This document shows, one piece after another, positions 41,106-51,060 of a stretch of 64,000 nt of DNA. The notes beneath the pieces were generated by a model. The model was not told where the DNA came from and ran no database searches. It saw only the letters and a program-made list of their open reading frames with translations. The DNA is from Tritrichomonas musculus (taxonomy: Eukaryota; Parabasalia; Tritrichomonadida; Tritrichomonadidae): the NCBI GenBank assembly GCA_039105265.1, contig JAPFFF010000050.1:992001-1056000 (forward strand), given 5' to 3'. Made by a program: the position numbers and the translations under genes. Every line of letters starts with the position of its first letter. Positions within the stretch are counted from its first letter, which is position 1.

Positions 41106-41285
41106 ATCAAAACGTCAAAACGTCATTATGATAAAAATAATGATGATTTTTATCAAGATCAATTTGATGACTTTGATGATAACATGTATGGTGATTTTGA
41201 TGACGATTTTTATCAAGACCAATTTGATGACTATGATGAAGGTATGTATGGCGATTTTGATGAACCTGATTGGGAATATGATTAA
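40821..41285 (+). CDS. Unknown Lys-rich gene with acidic tail, joined through a poly-A tract
   Basis: ATG at 40821 opens a 78-residue frame rich in Lys, Thr, Pro and Gln (KTLTIQFKPKDNQSSPTQIN, RPPPADPIKLK) that stops at 41055-41057. After a tract of about 43 A's (41068-41104 and flanks), a second frame gives two copies of an acidic unit, FYQDQFDDFDDNMYGDFDD (41145-41225) and the like, ending WEYD with TAA at 41283-41285. The two parts look like one gene whose poly-Lys linker (poly-A) slips, in the cell or in the assembly; whether one protein is made cannot be told. No family is recognised. It starts 74 bp outside the large transposon. Confidence 0.4.
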
Positions 41286-41559
41286 TTAATATAAATTTCT
41301 TTTTATCTCATTATTTTTTATCCATATATTAAAGATTTCACCCAAAAAAATTTAAAAAACGATATTAGAGCCATTTTGGTTTAATACACATCAAATAATT
41401 GATTTAAATACATTGTCAAAAGATTATAAAGTTTGTTTATTTATAAAAATCAAATTTTAATAACAGGATAAATCTATTTTTATTAAAATTTTGTAAAACT
41501 TTTTATATGAGGTTTCAGAATAATTGAGAAGGAGTATTGAAAATTTACGATCAAAAATA

Positions 41560-42680
41560 AAAAAAATAACACATCACCTTTTTTTCGCTGTTTTCATTTT
41601 GATTAGTGGAACCTGCTCGAACATTTAAGTACTTATTGCAGTATTAATCAAAATCTCGCACAAATGACATTTACCAAAAAAAATTTACTCAAGATTCTAA
41701 GATTTCCGAAATTACGATTTTTATAATTACTTGCTCTTACTGATAAGAACTTTTTAGATTAACTCTTTTGGGAGAAAAAAAATCCGATAGATGCATTTAG
41801 CGATTCTATCATAGGTAGGGTCTTTTCACAATAGCGTTCAAAACCTATACTTATAGTTTTAGTTTTCAACTCCTCGATTCCAAATATTAAAACAGGATTT
41901 ATTGAATTTTCTTGGTCTCTCTCTATGCTTAATTTCTGATAGGTGAATACAGTGAGAATGATCACCTGTCAAGTAATTGGGGGTATTCAAACACAGTATC
42001 ACCCTAACGTCCCGATCATCATTAACGTTAACAATAAACTTAGCAAACTGTATCATCTTTTCTACTACGCCATAGAAAGGTTGCTCGTTTTTCTGATAGT
42101 AATTCAGTTCTCTCCTTACTGATGTAAAGGCGTTTCTCAGTCTTTTTTTTGCATGGCCAAATCTTTATAATGATTTACACTTAATCCTTCTTGTGTGTAA
42201 ATGTTCGCAGATTTGTTATCACCATTGTGGACGATATCTAAGACTTTGTAGCCAAAGTTCTCTCTCATTTTGCTAGCGCCACAGAAATTCAGAATGTGTT
42301 TTTACCTTTTCAATCGTTTATAATATCGTAGTAAGAAATAAATTTATATGTTTTTAAATCGATCATTGTTTCTTAGCAGGATTTTTTGGCAAAACTGATG
42401 AATTTAGGTCCATTTTCTGCCTGATAAGTGTAAAAGGTTGCTCTTGACCAAGGTCTTACTCCACTCATTAACAAACTAGTTCTTGTTGGCTGATAGGTTG
42501 ATCCGGATAAAAGTGTACTTAACACTACACATGGCGGATTTTTGGAACATCAGGATGATCTTGGGTAACTTCATCTTTTGCTTCGCTTCTCTTTAAAGAT
42601 GCTTTAGCAGCTTTGCAGTCTCTTGCTTTTTTGGCGGCCTTCCACCTGCTATTTCGTAGCGGCATAAATTTAGAATAAAA
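41560..42680 (-). pseudogene. Decayed DDE transposase related in style to 36797-38218
   Basis: On the minus strand, more GC-rich pieces in shifting frames read like a transposase: GVRPWSRATFYTYQAE (about 42460), KVLDIVHNGDNKSANIYTQE (about 42240; HNGDNK parallels DGDNK of the intact transposase), DDRDVRVILCLNTPNYL (about 42010) and GFERYCEKTLPMIESLNASI (about 41820). Order agrees with the intact gene. Many frame changes; long dead. No inverted ends could be found. Confidence 0.5.
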
Positions 42681-42684
42681 ATAA

Positions 42685-43930
42685 TAAACCAATGCTCAGG
42701 AAATTGAATGACCTTTCAAATTCTAAGCCTTGAAATCTTAGCTCTAAACATATAGGTGGACTCGAGCTTGATCTCCTAAAAAGTCGTAAATAGGATTTAA
42801 AGTCTAAAAAGTTTATCTCAAAAAATCATTAAATTGAATTAAAGTCTAAGTTTATACCAATTCGTCATTAAAATGTTCTATTCCCTCAAAAGTTTATCTC
42901 AAAAAGTCGCTCAATTTATAACTAACTAGAAAAACATTTATACCAAAAAATCAAATTATTATGGCTATGTCTCGAACTTTTTTGATCAAAAAATCTTTGA
43001 AATTATGCCAAATACCCTTTTTTTAAAAAATCAAAAAGTCTTTTTTTGAAATATTTTTTTCTCTTACAGGAAAGAGATCCTTTTTCTAGGAAAAAGTAGG
43101 TTATATCTCCCAAAATATCTTTTTTTAGAAAATTAATATCCTTTTTACATAAAAAGGCCAGTCATGAATTAATATGTTTTATAGACTCTCGATTTTTTTT
43201 AAAATTGTAATAGAGTTGGTGGAAAAAACTGCGTTTTGAGGACAAAACTATGTTTTCTAGAAGAGTAATCAATATTTTTTAATAAAAGTTATATATAATC
43301 GCATTTCATATTAATACAAATCTATATACAGGTTTTTATCAATTTTATTGAACTTAAGCTTTGATAATATTATAATAAAAAATATTTTATAACATCAACA
43401 TTTTTTTAATATTTCCTAATTTTTCAATTATCGCTTGGATATACTATAAAATGGATAAAATATTTTTTAACAAATGTTGTTCAGTAAGGAAAAAAAATCG
43501 ATTTTTTAAAGATTTTTTAATATTCACTTCACCTCTATAATTCTTTTTATATCACATTTCAGTTTTTATATAGGAAAATGGCTTTTTAAAAACGCATTTT
43601 CATTTCATTAAAACATATTATTGTTTAATTTTAGCTTATAAAAAAATGCAAATATTTTTCATTTTTAAAATAAAAAAGAATAAAATCGGTATCAATCGAA
43701 TAAAACCTTTCTGTTATAGAAATAAGAGGTATTCATGTAGAGAAATTGACGAAATATTGTAATATTGATCATATTTTCTTTATTTTTATTTTGAAACTAA
43801 GAATGAACTTTAATGGATAAGAATTTTATACTCCTATTTTTGAGATATTTCTATTTTTATTTTTCTGAATAAGAATCGTTTTATAATTGAGAGGCTATAT
43901 AATTTTTTTTATATAAAAATTGATGAAATA
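42685..43930. other. Noncoding, repeat-rich
   Basis: No gene. Low-complexity words such as AAAAAGTC and TTTATCTCAAAAA recur between 42780 and 43100. At 43208-43255 the phrase TTGGTGGAAAAAACTGCGTT (then TTGAGGACAAAACTAT) is a relic of the element that forms the arms at 45160-47371. Confidence 0.5.
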
Positions 43931-43933
43931 TAA

Positions 43934-44742
43934 ATATAAACTATCTTCCAAAATCTAGACCCCTCAATTTTTTTAAATATATTGAAAATTTTGAGAATAA
44001 TATACAAATTTTGAATATCATTGAATTTAATATAAAATGAATGGGCATAAATTATTCTACAACTCAAGATCAAGTGCAACATAAACAACAGCATAAATCA
44101 AAATCCGATGACAGTTCAGACGATTTCTCACAATCTAATCAAAATTTTGCTGATAATAATGATGACCAAAATATATCTGATAATCAAGATCAGTTTTCGT
44201 ATAAACAACAGCATAAATCAAAATCCGATGACAGTTCAGACGATTTCTCACAATCTAATCAAAATTTCCTGCAATTAAATCGATCTAATGTTAGATCATC
44301 AATTCATAACATTCAAACACTGCAATCACCAAATCAAGTTCATAATTCACCACCAATTAGCACAATGCAGATACTTCAGCCGCCAAATCAAGTTCATAAT
44401 TCACCACCAATTCAAGGTGTGCGAATTTGAGGAAGAAGAAGAGGAGGAGGAAGAGGAGGAGGAAGAGTTTGAGGAAGATGATGAAAATGGAACAGATGAT
44501 GAAACAATGAATCCATATTGATAACTTATTATTTATTTTAATTTTTATTCAATTTTCTTTTTCTATTCAATTTAATTCAATTTTCTTGTATAAAAAGTAT
44601 TTAATTCAATTTATATTTAATTTATTGAATGTCCAAAAACTAGACCCCAGAAATAAAAAATAATCTTATCAAATAAAAAAATAATATTTTGAATTCCTCT
44701 CAAATAATTTGTGGGGTCTAGATTTTGGAAGGTAGTTTATAT
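43934..44742. mobile_element. 0.8 kb element with ~32-bp inverted ends
   Basis: Left ATATAAACTATCTTCCAAAATCTAGACCCC, right complement GGGGTCTAGATTTTGGAAGGTAGTTTATAT, with one mismatch. A further internal copy of CTAGACCCC is at 44640. It carries one small gene and no transposase, so it is nonautonomous. Confidence 0.8.
44041..44430 (+). CDS. Small low-complexity protein inside the 0.8 kb element
   Basis: 129 residues, hydrophilic, rich in Gln, Asn and Ser. A 40-residue direct repeat: KQQHKSKSDDSSDDFSQSNQ occurs twice, 120 bp apart (from about 44084 and 44204), then a shorter repeat NQVHNSPPI. Another frame overlaps from 44288 and runs on past 44430 as a Glu/Asp-rich run to 44521. Repeats in whole codons hint that the frame has been kept open by selection. 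No family is recognised. It is the only gene between the element's inverted ends; a similar pairing of a Lys-rich part and an acidic tail is seen at 40821. Confidence 0.4.
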   Translation: MGINYSTTQDQVQHKQQHKSKSDDSSDDFSQSNQNFADNNDDQNISDNQDQFSYKQQHKSKSDDSSDDFSQSNQNFLQLNRSNVRSSIHNIQTLQSPNQVHNSPPISTMQILQPPNQVHNSPPIQGVRI

Positions 44743-44744
44743 AT

Positions 44745-45159
44745 AATTTTGTTTTATTAATTATTATAGTATATATATATTGATAACTTATTAATACTTA
44801 TATGTTTAAAAAATATTTATTTTCTAGAGATACACTCGTTTATATTTTTTTTATTTTTTATAAATTTTTAACTTTTTCAGTTATTATATTTTTTATATTG
44901 AAATAATAAACATTTTTTATCCTAGTAGTATTTTTATTAAAACATTATTTTATTTTATATATATAATATATATTATATTTTATATACTATTTAAATTTTA
45001 TATTTAAGTTTTACATTATATATTAAATAGATAAATTAACAAAAAAAAATGAAAAATTCAATTAAACGATGATTTTTAATTGAATTTCTAAAATAATATG
45101 TTGCTTTGTATTGTGATTATTTTTTGGTTTTCAATATATTAAATATTAAAGTTATTTTT
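44745..45159. other. Intergenic, no gene seen
   Basis: Very AT-rich, with TATATA runs near 44770 and 44955-45000. Nothing coding. Confidence 0.5.
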
Positions 45160-46134
45160 ATAATAGAGCTCGGAGAAAAAGGGATTTCCTTTTTGAAAAT
45201 AAAGAATTATATTTATAAAACATATTTATTTTGATGTGTATAAGTTATATCTGAAAGCATACACTTTTTCGAAAAAAATTTGTTTTTTAAAAAAAAAGTG
45301 ACTTTTTTATAAAAAGGTTTATTTTTGAATATTTTTTTTTTATAAAAAAAAAGCTTCTTTGCGAAAAGCTTTTGTGTGTGCAAAAAGTAAAATCATATCA
45401 ATAAGTTTCGATCATTTCAAATAAAAAATTTAATTAAAATCATAAATTCCTTTCGAAATATAAATTGATAGAGAAAATTTAGTTAACAAGAATTTCAAAG
45501 AATTATTTAATAAAAACATATATTTAGATATTATTCAAATCATAAAGAATGATATTTGATGTATAAATTATAAAGTACTCGTAATCATTGCTTATGATCA
45601 AACTATATTCAAAATTTGAAGCATTCTAATGATATAGAAAATATCATTTGCTTCATTAATCTGTGAGGCACTTTCCAATCTTGTTAAATGATGCTTTTGA
45701 TGCAGACAGTTTAAATCGTGAATGAAAATAATAGTTTTGTCCTCAAAATGTAGTTTTTTCCACCAATTATAACGTTTTTTTTTTTTTTTTAATATGAATA
45801 AATAACGTATTCAAAAATCAAAATCAAATAATATATTTATAAGATCTTGTTTTTTTTAAAAGAAAATCTATATTAAAAAAAATTGTTCATATAAAAAAGA
45901 CTTGGTGTTTTGAAAAAAGAAAATTATTTCGCAAAAAAAAGATCATTTTAAGAAGTATTTTTCATTTTAAAAAGAAAACAAATTTTTTAAACGAAAAAAT
46001 TATTTCACAAAAAAAAGTTTTTACAGACAAACCTTTTTCTTTTCGAAAAAAAATGGATTTTTAAAACATATGGATCTTAATGATATGAAAAAGTTTTGTA
46101 AATATGGAAATTCCTTTTTCGCCGATCTCTAATA
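45160..46134 (+). mobile_element. TA-flanked DNA element, copy 1 of an inverted pair
   Basis: Starts TA-GAGCTCGGAGAAAAAGGGATTTCC and ends GGAAATTCCTTTTTCGCCGATCTC-TA; the two ends are imperfect inverted repeats of ~24 bp, so this ~970-bp unit is a transposon in itself. No coding frame; rich in A- and T-runs. It pairs with the copy at 46396-47371 in opposite orientation, and long stretches compared base by base are the same. Confidence 0.85.
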
Positions 46135-46395
46135 ATAAATATTTAAATAAATTTTATTATGTAAATAAGTTACTCTATACTCTCATTTTAAAGAAAAATG
46201 TAATTTTATATTTTGCATTATTTTGAATTATTTTTCATCGTATTTTGGTACGTTATTATTTTTTAGTGACGTGAGATGATTATTTTCGGTGAAGTGAAGT
46301 TAATAGTGAAGTGATTCTTGAAAAATATAAATTTCCTCATTTTCTTAAAAATATTATTAAAAATATTTTTTATAAAGTAAAATTATTAATTACTA

Positions 46396-47371
46396 TATTA
46401 GAGATCGGCGAAAAAGGAATTTCCATATTTACAAAACTTTTTCATATCATTAAGATCCATATGTTTTAAAAATCCATTTTTTTTCGAAAAGAAAAAGGTT
46501 TGTCTGTAAAAACTTTTTTTTGTGAAATAATTTTTTCGTTTAAAAAATTTGTTTTCTTTTTAAAATGAAAAATACTTCTTAAAATGATCTTTTTTTTGCG
46601 AAATAATTTTCTTTTTTCAAAACACCAAGTCTTTTTTATATGAACAATTTTTTTTAATATAGATTTTCTTTTAAAAAAAACAAGATCTTATAAATATATT
46701 ATTTGATTTTGATTTTTGAATACGTTATTTATTCATATTAAAAAAAAAAAAAAAAACGTTATAATTGGTGGAAAAAACTACATTTTGAGGACAAAACTAT
46801 TATTTTCATTCACGATTTAAACTGTCTGCATCAAAAGCATCATTTAACAAGATTGGAAAGTGCCTCACAGATTAATGAAGCAAATGATATTTTCTATATC
46901 ATTAGAATGCTTCAAATTTTGAATATAGTTTGATCATAAGCAATGATTACGAGTACTTTATAATTTATACATCAAATATCATTCTTTATGATTTGAATAA
47001 TATCTAAATATATGTTTTTATTAAATAATTCTTTGAAATTCTTGTTAACTAAATTTTCTCTATCAATTTATATTTCGAAAGGAATTTATGATTTTAATTA
47101 AATTTTTTATTTGAAATGATCGAAACTTATTGATATGATTTTACTTTTTGCACACACAAAAGCTTTTCGCAAAGAAGCTTTTTTTTTATAAAAAAAAAAT
47201 ATTCAAAAATAAACCTTTTTATAAAAAAGTCACTTTTTTTTTAAAAAACAAATTTTTTTCGAAAAAGTGTATGCTTTCAGATATAACTTATACACATCAA
47301 AATAAATATGTTTTATAAATATAATTCTTTATTTTCAAAAAGGAAATCCCTTTTTCTCCGAGCTCTATTAT
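46396..47371 (-). mobile_element. TA-flanked DNA element, copy 2 of an inverted pair
   Basis: Reverse complement of 45160-46134, from TA-GAGATCGG at the inner side to CCGAGCTC-TA at the outer side. The 261-bp middle (46135-46395) between the copies is unrelated AT-rich DNA. The near-identity implies a very recent origin. Confidence 0.85.
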
Positions 47372-47668
47372 TATATTGTACAATTAGTATATAATTATTT
47401 CGTAAATCAATTGAGAAATAAGTCATTTTCTTAATTTTTTAATGTAAATTTGCATTTAAATTTATATATGGCTAATAAATTGGATATATAACAGATAATA
47501 TATTTTATAAATCAAATATAAAATATTATTATTGATTTATAATTCATAAATATTTTATTAGACTCGAGATATAGATGAAACATTATTTTTTAAATTGTTT
47601 TTAAATTCTCAACATCCATTAAAACCAATTATGGCAAATGTCAGTATTGGATATATAGAAGTAAATAA
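47372..47668. other. Short intergenic stretch
   Basis: Mostly AT-rich noncoding DNA. A coding-like run of ~40 codons (47564-47690, including LFLNSQHPLKPIMANVSIGY) leads up to the left end of the next element; too short to call a gene. Confidence 0.35.
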
Positions 47669-47921
47669 AGCTAGCTATATAATGTGAGTTAGTTTACGTC
47701 ACCTTAAAAATGATACGAATGGTCGTTTTGTGGGTTTGGAAATATATAATGACTTCTGGAACTGAAGATTAAGAACAGATCTGAAGATCCGGAGTTGATT
47801 TATAAGTTGAAGCTCAAGAGAGTTCTTAAATGATTCGGAAATGAATCACGAGGAAATTTAAAAAAATATACATTAATGATGACGTAGTGAAATAATTTTT
47901 AATTTACACGAAAGGTGATGG
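47669..47921 (+). repeat. Left terminal inverted repeat (253 bp)
   Basis: From AGCTAGCTATATAATGTGAG to CACGAAAGGTGATGG, the latter including the start codon of the 639-residue gene. It should carry the promoter of that gene. Confidence 0.9.
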
Positions 47922-49834
47922 ATACATATAAAGTACCATTAGAGGACAAAACAACGGACGAGTTAGTGGACCTTTATAATTTGCTAAAAGGTTTTCATGA
48001 AACGACTGAAGAGTATTTAGATTATATCTCATCAGAAGAAGAATTAAGAGAAATATTGATTTATGATATAGCAGATGATTTGTTAGATAAAAATTATGAT
48101 CGAGACAACGATTATACAGCAATGTATTGGTATGCGAAAGGTTTGAAGAATTATGAAGAAGCTATCAATGACTTGATGAACATAGGCTATCAGGATGAGA
48201 TTAAACATATGAAGATTCCTCATGTTCCAAAACATATGAAACCATTGCAAAGATATGTCGATAGCGATGCATATAAACGTAGACAGATGAAGAAAGAAGA
48301 TGATTTATTCTTTAAGAAATTCGATAGAGATAATTATAAAGTGTATAAAGATAAAGATAAGAGTGATCGTAAGCTAAGGTTTGATAGAGAATTACACAAG
48401 CGTCCATTAGAGTTTACGAAAGGGGTAAAGGATTTGCATAAACAGTTCACGGATTTCAATAAGAGTATCGTTAATAAACAGTTAGAAGCAAACGAATTTG
48501 TTTCAGATTTGAATCCAAGAGAGTTGAATCGTGAGAGGCTGATATCGTTTGAGGAATGGAAATCATATAACAATAATGATAAGCAAGATGAATTGATTGA
48601 GGAAATCATTGAAAGAATTGAGTTATCTCCTACCAATTGGGAGATTAATTTCGAAAAATTAAATGAATATGGAAGGAAGAAGTTAACACCTTTATTGATT
48701 GATTCATTGGAGAACACAGTGGGTAGAGCATTGAATGCAAGTAAGAAATATGTATTTAGATATACAGTTATCACTAGAAATAATAAGAAGGATGGTGAAG
48801 TTAGAGATTATCGTACGATACCATTAAACGGGAACACGTTTCATGATCTCATTGAACGATTAAGGAGTGGTGGTTTATCATTTGATCTTGATGGAGAGAA
48901 ATCAGCTCTTGAACTCTTCTATTCATCGAATGAAGTTGAAATGTTACAATGGTCAATGTTCACGTCAGTATCATTGAGTGAACTTAAAGGTACAACTGGT
49001 AAGTGTTATCATGATCGAGGCGGTAAGTTCTTTCCATATTGGAATACAACATATATTGATTTACGTGAATACCAGATATTCTCACGAAACGATAGTTATT
49101 TTGAGAGACGACAATCAGTTGAAGTTCCATGTGTGTTATGGGCATTGAAAGGTTTGATATCAGATGTCGACTTACATAAAGCACAATTGAGATTGATGAA
49201 TGAGAATCCACGTACTAGAACACAATCAATAATATCCAATTACCATAACTCTAAAGATCTCGACTACCTATGTAACGAATTTCATATTCATTGCAGGTTA
49301 CATTACTATGATGAATATACAACGAGACCTCAGTTCAGAATCATTGAGCGTGGAGTCAAAGAAGAAGATGCTGAGTATAACATTGAACTAGCTATCTATA
49401 GAGAACACTATTTCAAATACAAAATGACTGATTACACTAGATATTTCATTAAGAATTACAATGATTTGAAGTTCGTTGATGATGGTAATAGAGTGGTCGG
49501 TAAACGAAAATCAGGAACATGGCAAAGAGATAAACGAGTAACATATTATTTAAACTCATTAGAATTGGTCATTGAGATGATGAATAATGGTATGTTCAGT
49601 GAGATGAATTATCAAGATCTATATTGTTTAACTATGGAAATAGATGACGACACACCAATATGCAATATACCTTTATACTTTGATGATGAAGATGAAAGAG
49701 ACTTTAGAATTAGTTCCAACCAAATTCAATCACAAAACGAAGAGCACCTAATGTTCATGAATGAAGATGAACTTGAAGACATAAATACAGATTCAGAGAA
49801 TTTTCTAAGTGGAACAGATTCAGAAAGTGATTAA
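47918..49834 (+). CDS. Maverick polymerase N-terminal-domain-like protein (639 aa)
   Basis: A 639-residue protein, no signal or membrane segment. Residues 1-230 are charged helices. The part from ~285 to 560 (FRYTVITRN..., VPCVLWALKG near 407-416, DLDYLCNEFHIHCRLHYYDE near 453-472, and NIELAIYREHYFKYK then DYTRYFIKNYNDL near 495-524) follows the pattern of the region in front of the exonuclease domain in protein-primed B-type polymerases of Mavericks and virophages (typically ...I.L....HYF....T.YT...IKNY). No exonuclease or polymerase motifs (no DxxSLYP, no YxDTD) follow; instead it ends in an acidic tail (SENFLSGTDSESD). Possible roles: DNA binding or priming in trans with a full polymerase. 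The ATG is in the inverted repeat, so the start is firm. Confidence 0.65.
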   Translation: MDTYKVPLEDKTTDELVDLYNLLKGFHETTEEYLDYISSEEELREILIYDIADDLLDKNYDRDNDYTAMYWYAKGLKNYEEAINDLMNIGYQDEIKHMKIPHVPKHMKPLQRYVDSDAYKRRQMKKEDDLFFKKFDRDNYKVYKDKDKSDRKLRFDRELHKRPLEFTKGVKDLHKQFTDFNKSIVNKQLEANEFVSDLNPRELNRERLISFEEWKSYNNNDKQDELIEEIIERIELSPTNWEINFEKLNEYGRKKLTPLLIDSLENTVGRALNASKKYVFRYTVITRNNKKDGEVRDYRTIPLNGNTFHDLIERLRSGGLSFDLDGEKSALELFYSSNEVEMLQWSMFTSVSLSELKGTTGKCYHDRGGKFFPYWNTTYIDLREYQIFSRNDSYFERRQSVEVPCVLWALKGLISDVDLHKAQLRLMNENPRTRTQSIISNYHNSKDLDYLCNEFHIHCRLHYYDEYTTRPQFRIIERGVKEEDAEYNIELAIYREHYFKYKMTDYTRYFIKNYNDLKFVDDGNRVVGKRKSGTWQRDKRVTYYLNSLELVIEMMNNGMFSEMNYQDLYCLTMEIDDDTPICNIPLYFDDEDERDFRISSNQIQSQNEEHLMFMNEDELEDINTDSENFLSGTDSESD

Positions 49835-49881
49835 TAAGAATATACCATTTCATATATACCGAAAGTGATTAATCTTATTTT

Positions 49882-50346
49882 TCATTTAAAGTTGTCCGTT
49901 CCGAAATCAATATCGAAGTCACTACATTTGTTTGATAAGTAATCTATCAACTGGTTCAATAAATGTGAATGCAAATTGATTGCATCTATTATTTGACACT
50001 CTTTGCATGGTCCGTTCTGCTTGGAATTTGTTGTTTCATTTGTTGTGTAAAGTTTGCTCCCCTGATTGAATTCCCCTTTTTGCTGAGAACATTTGCAAGT
50101 AATGAATTGCATCTTACCATCACGCTTAACGAATTTATGACCATCAGCTGGTATATCTTCATTCAATTCTCGTGTATTCAAGGCATTACATTCCTTGTTC
50201 CTTCTAATGAATTTCCGAACTTCTCCATAATCACCATTATTAATTAACTCTCTTAATTTATTCTTCAAGTTATTCGTGCTTGTTTCTTTATAATCTACCC
50301 TATTGTCTGATTCATCTGAATCTGTATAGAATCCATCCATTTGCAT
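49882..50346 (-). CDS. Small Cys-containing protein (154 aa), paralogue of the 89-residue neighbour
   Basis: 154 residues. Acidic start (FYTDSDESDN), then a conserved module at ~28-82: LRELINNGDYGEVRKFIRRN followed by LNTRELNED and GHKFVKRDGKMQF. Two CxC/CxxC-like Cys groups (CKC near 84 and CKEC near 115) could bind zinc. The module recurs in the neighbouring 89-residue protein (LNARALNNK, GYKFMRRHDNIVF), so one gene arose from the other by duplication within the element. No known family. Convergent with the 639-residue gene, with only 47 bp between the stops. Confidence 0.6.
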   Translation of the reverse strand: MQMDGFYTDSDESDNRVDYKETSTNNLKNKLRELINNGDYGEVRKFIRRNKECNALNTRELNEDIPADGHKFVKRDGKMQFITCKCSQQKGEFNQGSKLYTTNETTNSKQNGPCKECQIIDAINLHSHLLNQLIDYLSNKCSDFDIDFGTDNFK

Positions 50347-50544
50347 TCACATTAAAAATATATATTAATGATTCACGATTGATTCATTCATGAAACATCA
50401 ACGAATACATTATGTATTTACATTCAATCCATCCATATACATTAATGATTTACACTCTGTATTTGCATAATTAATCAGCCATTTCTGATAATTCTTAATT
50501 AGTTTCATTAATCATTAACTCAAATCAATCATCATTAATCACAT

Positions 50545-50811
50545 TCAATTCAAAAGCATTTGATATTCTCGTTTAACTGGCTTATAATAGTACTTCTCAA
50601 ACACAATGTTATCATGTCTTCTCATGAATTTATAACCATTTTCATTAACTCCAAATTTATTATTCAACGCTCTCGCATTCAATCTATGGCATAGTTCATT
50701 ATACTTCAACAGCTTCCTCAACATCTTATAATCTCTTTTTCTCAACAAATCATCTATAACATTCATCAATTCATCAATATCATCTATCTCATAAAGTCTC
50801 TCAGCAGCCAT
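50545..50811 (-). CDS. Small protein (88 aa), paralogue of the 154-residue neighbour
   Basis: From ATG 50809-50811, which lies at the inner edge of the right inverted repeat (sequence GTGATGG shared with the left gene's start). 88 residues: acidic helix (LYEIDDIDELMNVIDDLL), then RKRDYKMLRKLLKYNELCHR, LNARALNNK and GYKFMRRHDNIVFEKYY. The conserved order with the 154-residue protein supports a real gene. Basic and small, perhaps nucleic-acid binding; no family recognised. Its leader is identical to that of the 639-residue gene, so both should be switched on together. Confidence 0.6.
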   Translation of the reverse strand: MAAERLYEIDDIDELMNVIDDLLRKRDYKMLRKLLKYNELCHRLNARALNNKFGVNENGYKFMRRHDNIVFEKYYYKPVKREYQMLLN

Positions 50812-51060
50812 CACCTTTCGTGTAAATTAAAAATTTTTTCACTACGTCATCATTAATGTATATTTTTTTAAATTTCCTCGTGATTCATTTCCGAATCATT
50901 TAAGAACTCTCTTGAGCTTCAACTTATAAATCAACTCCGGATCTTCAGATCTGTTCTTAATCTTCAGTTCCAGAAGTCATTATATATTTCCAAACCCACA
51001 AAACGACCATTCGTATCATTTTTAAGGTGACGTAAACTAACTCACATTATATAGCTAGCT
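50808..51060 (-). repeat. Right terminal inverted repeat (253 bp)
   Basis: Complement of 47669-47921 with a few differences in T-run length. Contains the start codon of the 88-residue gene and presumably its promoter. Confidence 0.9.

Larger units (their letters stand above)
47669..51060. mobile_element. 3.39 kb element with 253-bp terminal inverted repeats, Maverick-related
   Basis: Terminal inverted repeats at 47669-47921 and 50808-51060, 253 bp and nearly identical. Outermost bases AGCTAGCT are themselves a palindrome, so the target-site duplication is ambiguous: AGCTAGCT (8 bp), TAGCTA (6 bp) or AATAA just outside (5 bp). Three genes inside, the left one facing right and two facing left, so that they converge. 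Each outer gene's ATG lies at the inner edge of a repeat, and both have the same 5' leader. The left gene resembles the N-terminal part of Maverick DNA polymerases. The element looks whole and young. No integrase or capsid gene is present. Confidence 0.85.

Noticed and set aside
44288-44521. Separate Glu-rich protein
   Set aside because: Overlaps the 129-residue frame and is mostly a GAA/GAG repeat; noted as an overlapping frame only.
47564-47690. Coding-like run of ~40 codons next to the compact element
   Set aside because: No start codon and no continuation on the other side of the element; too short to claim an interrupted gene.
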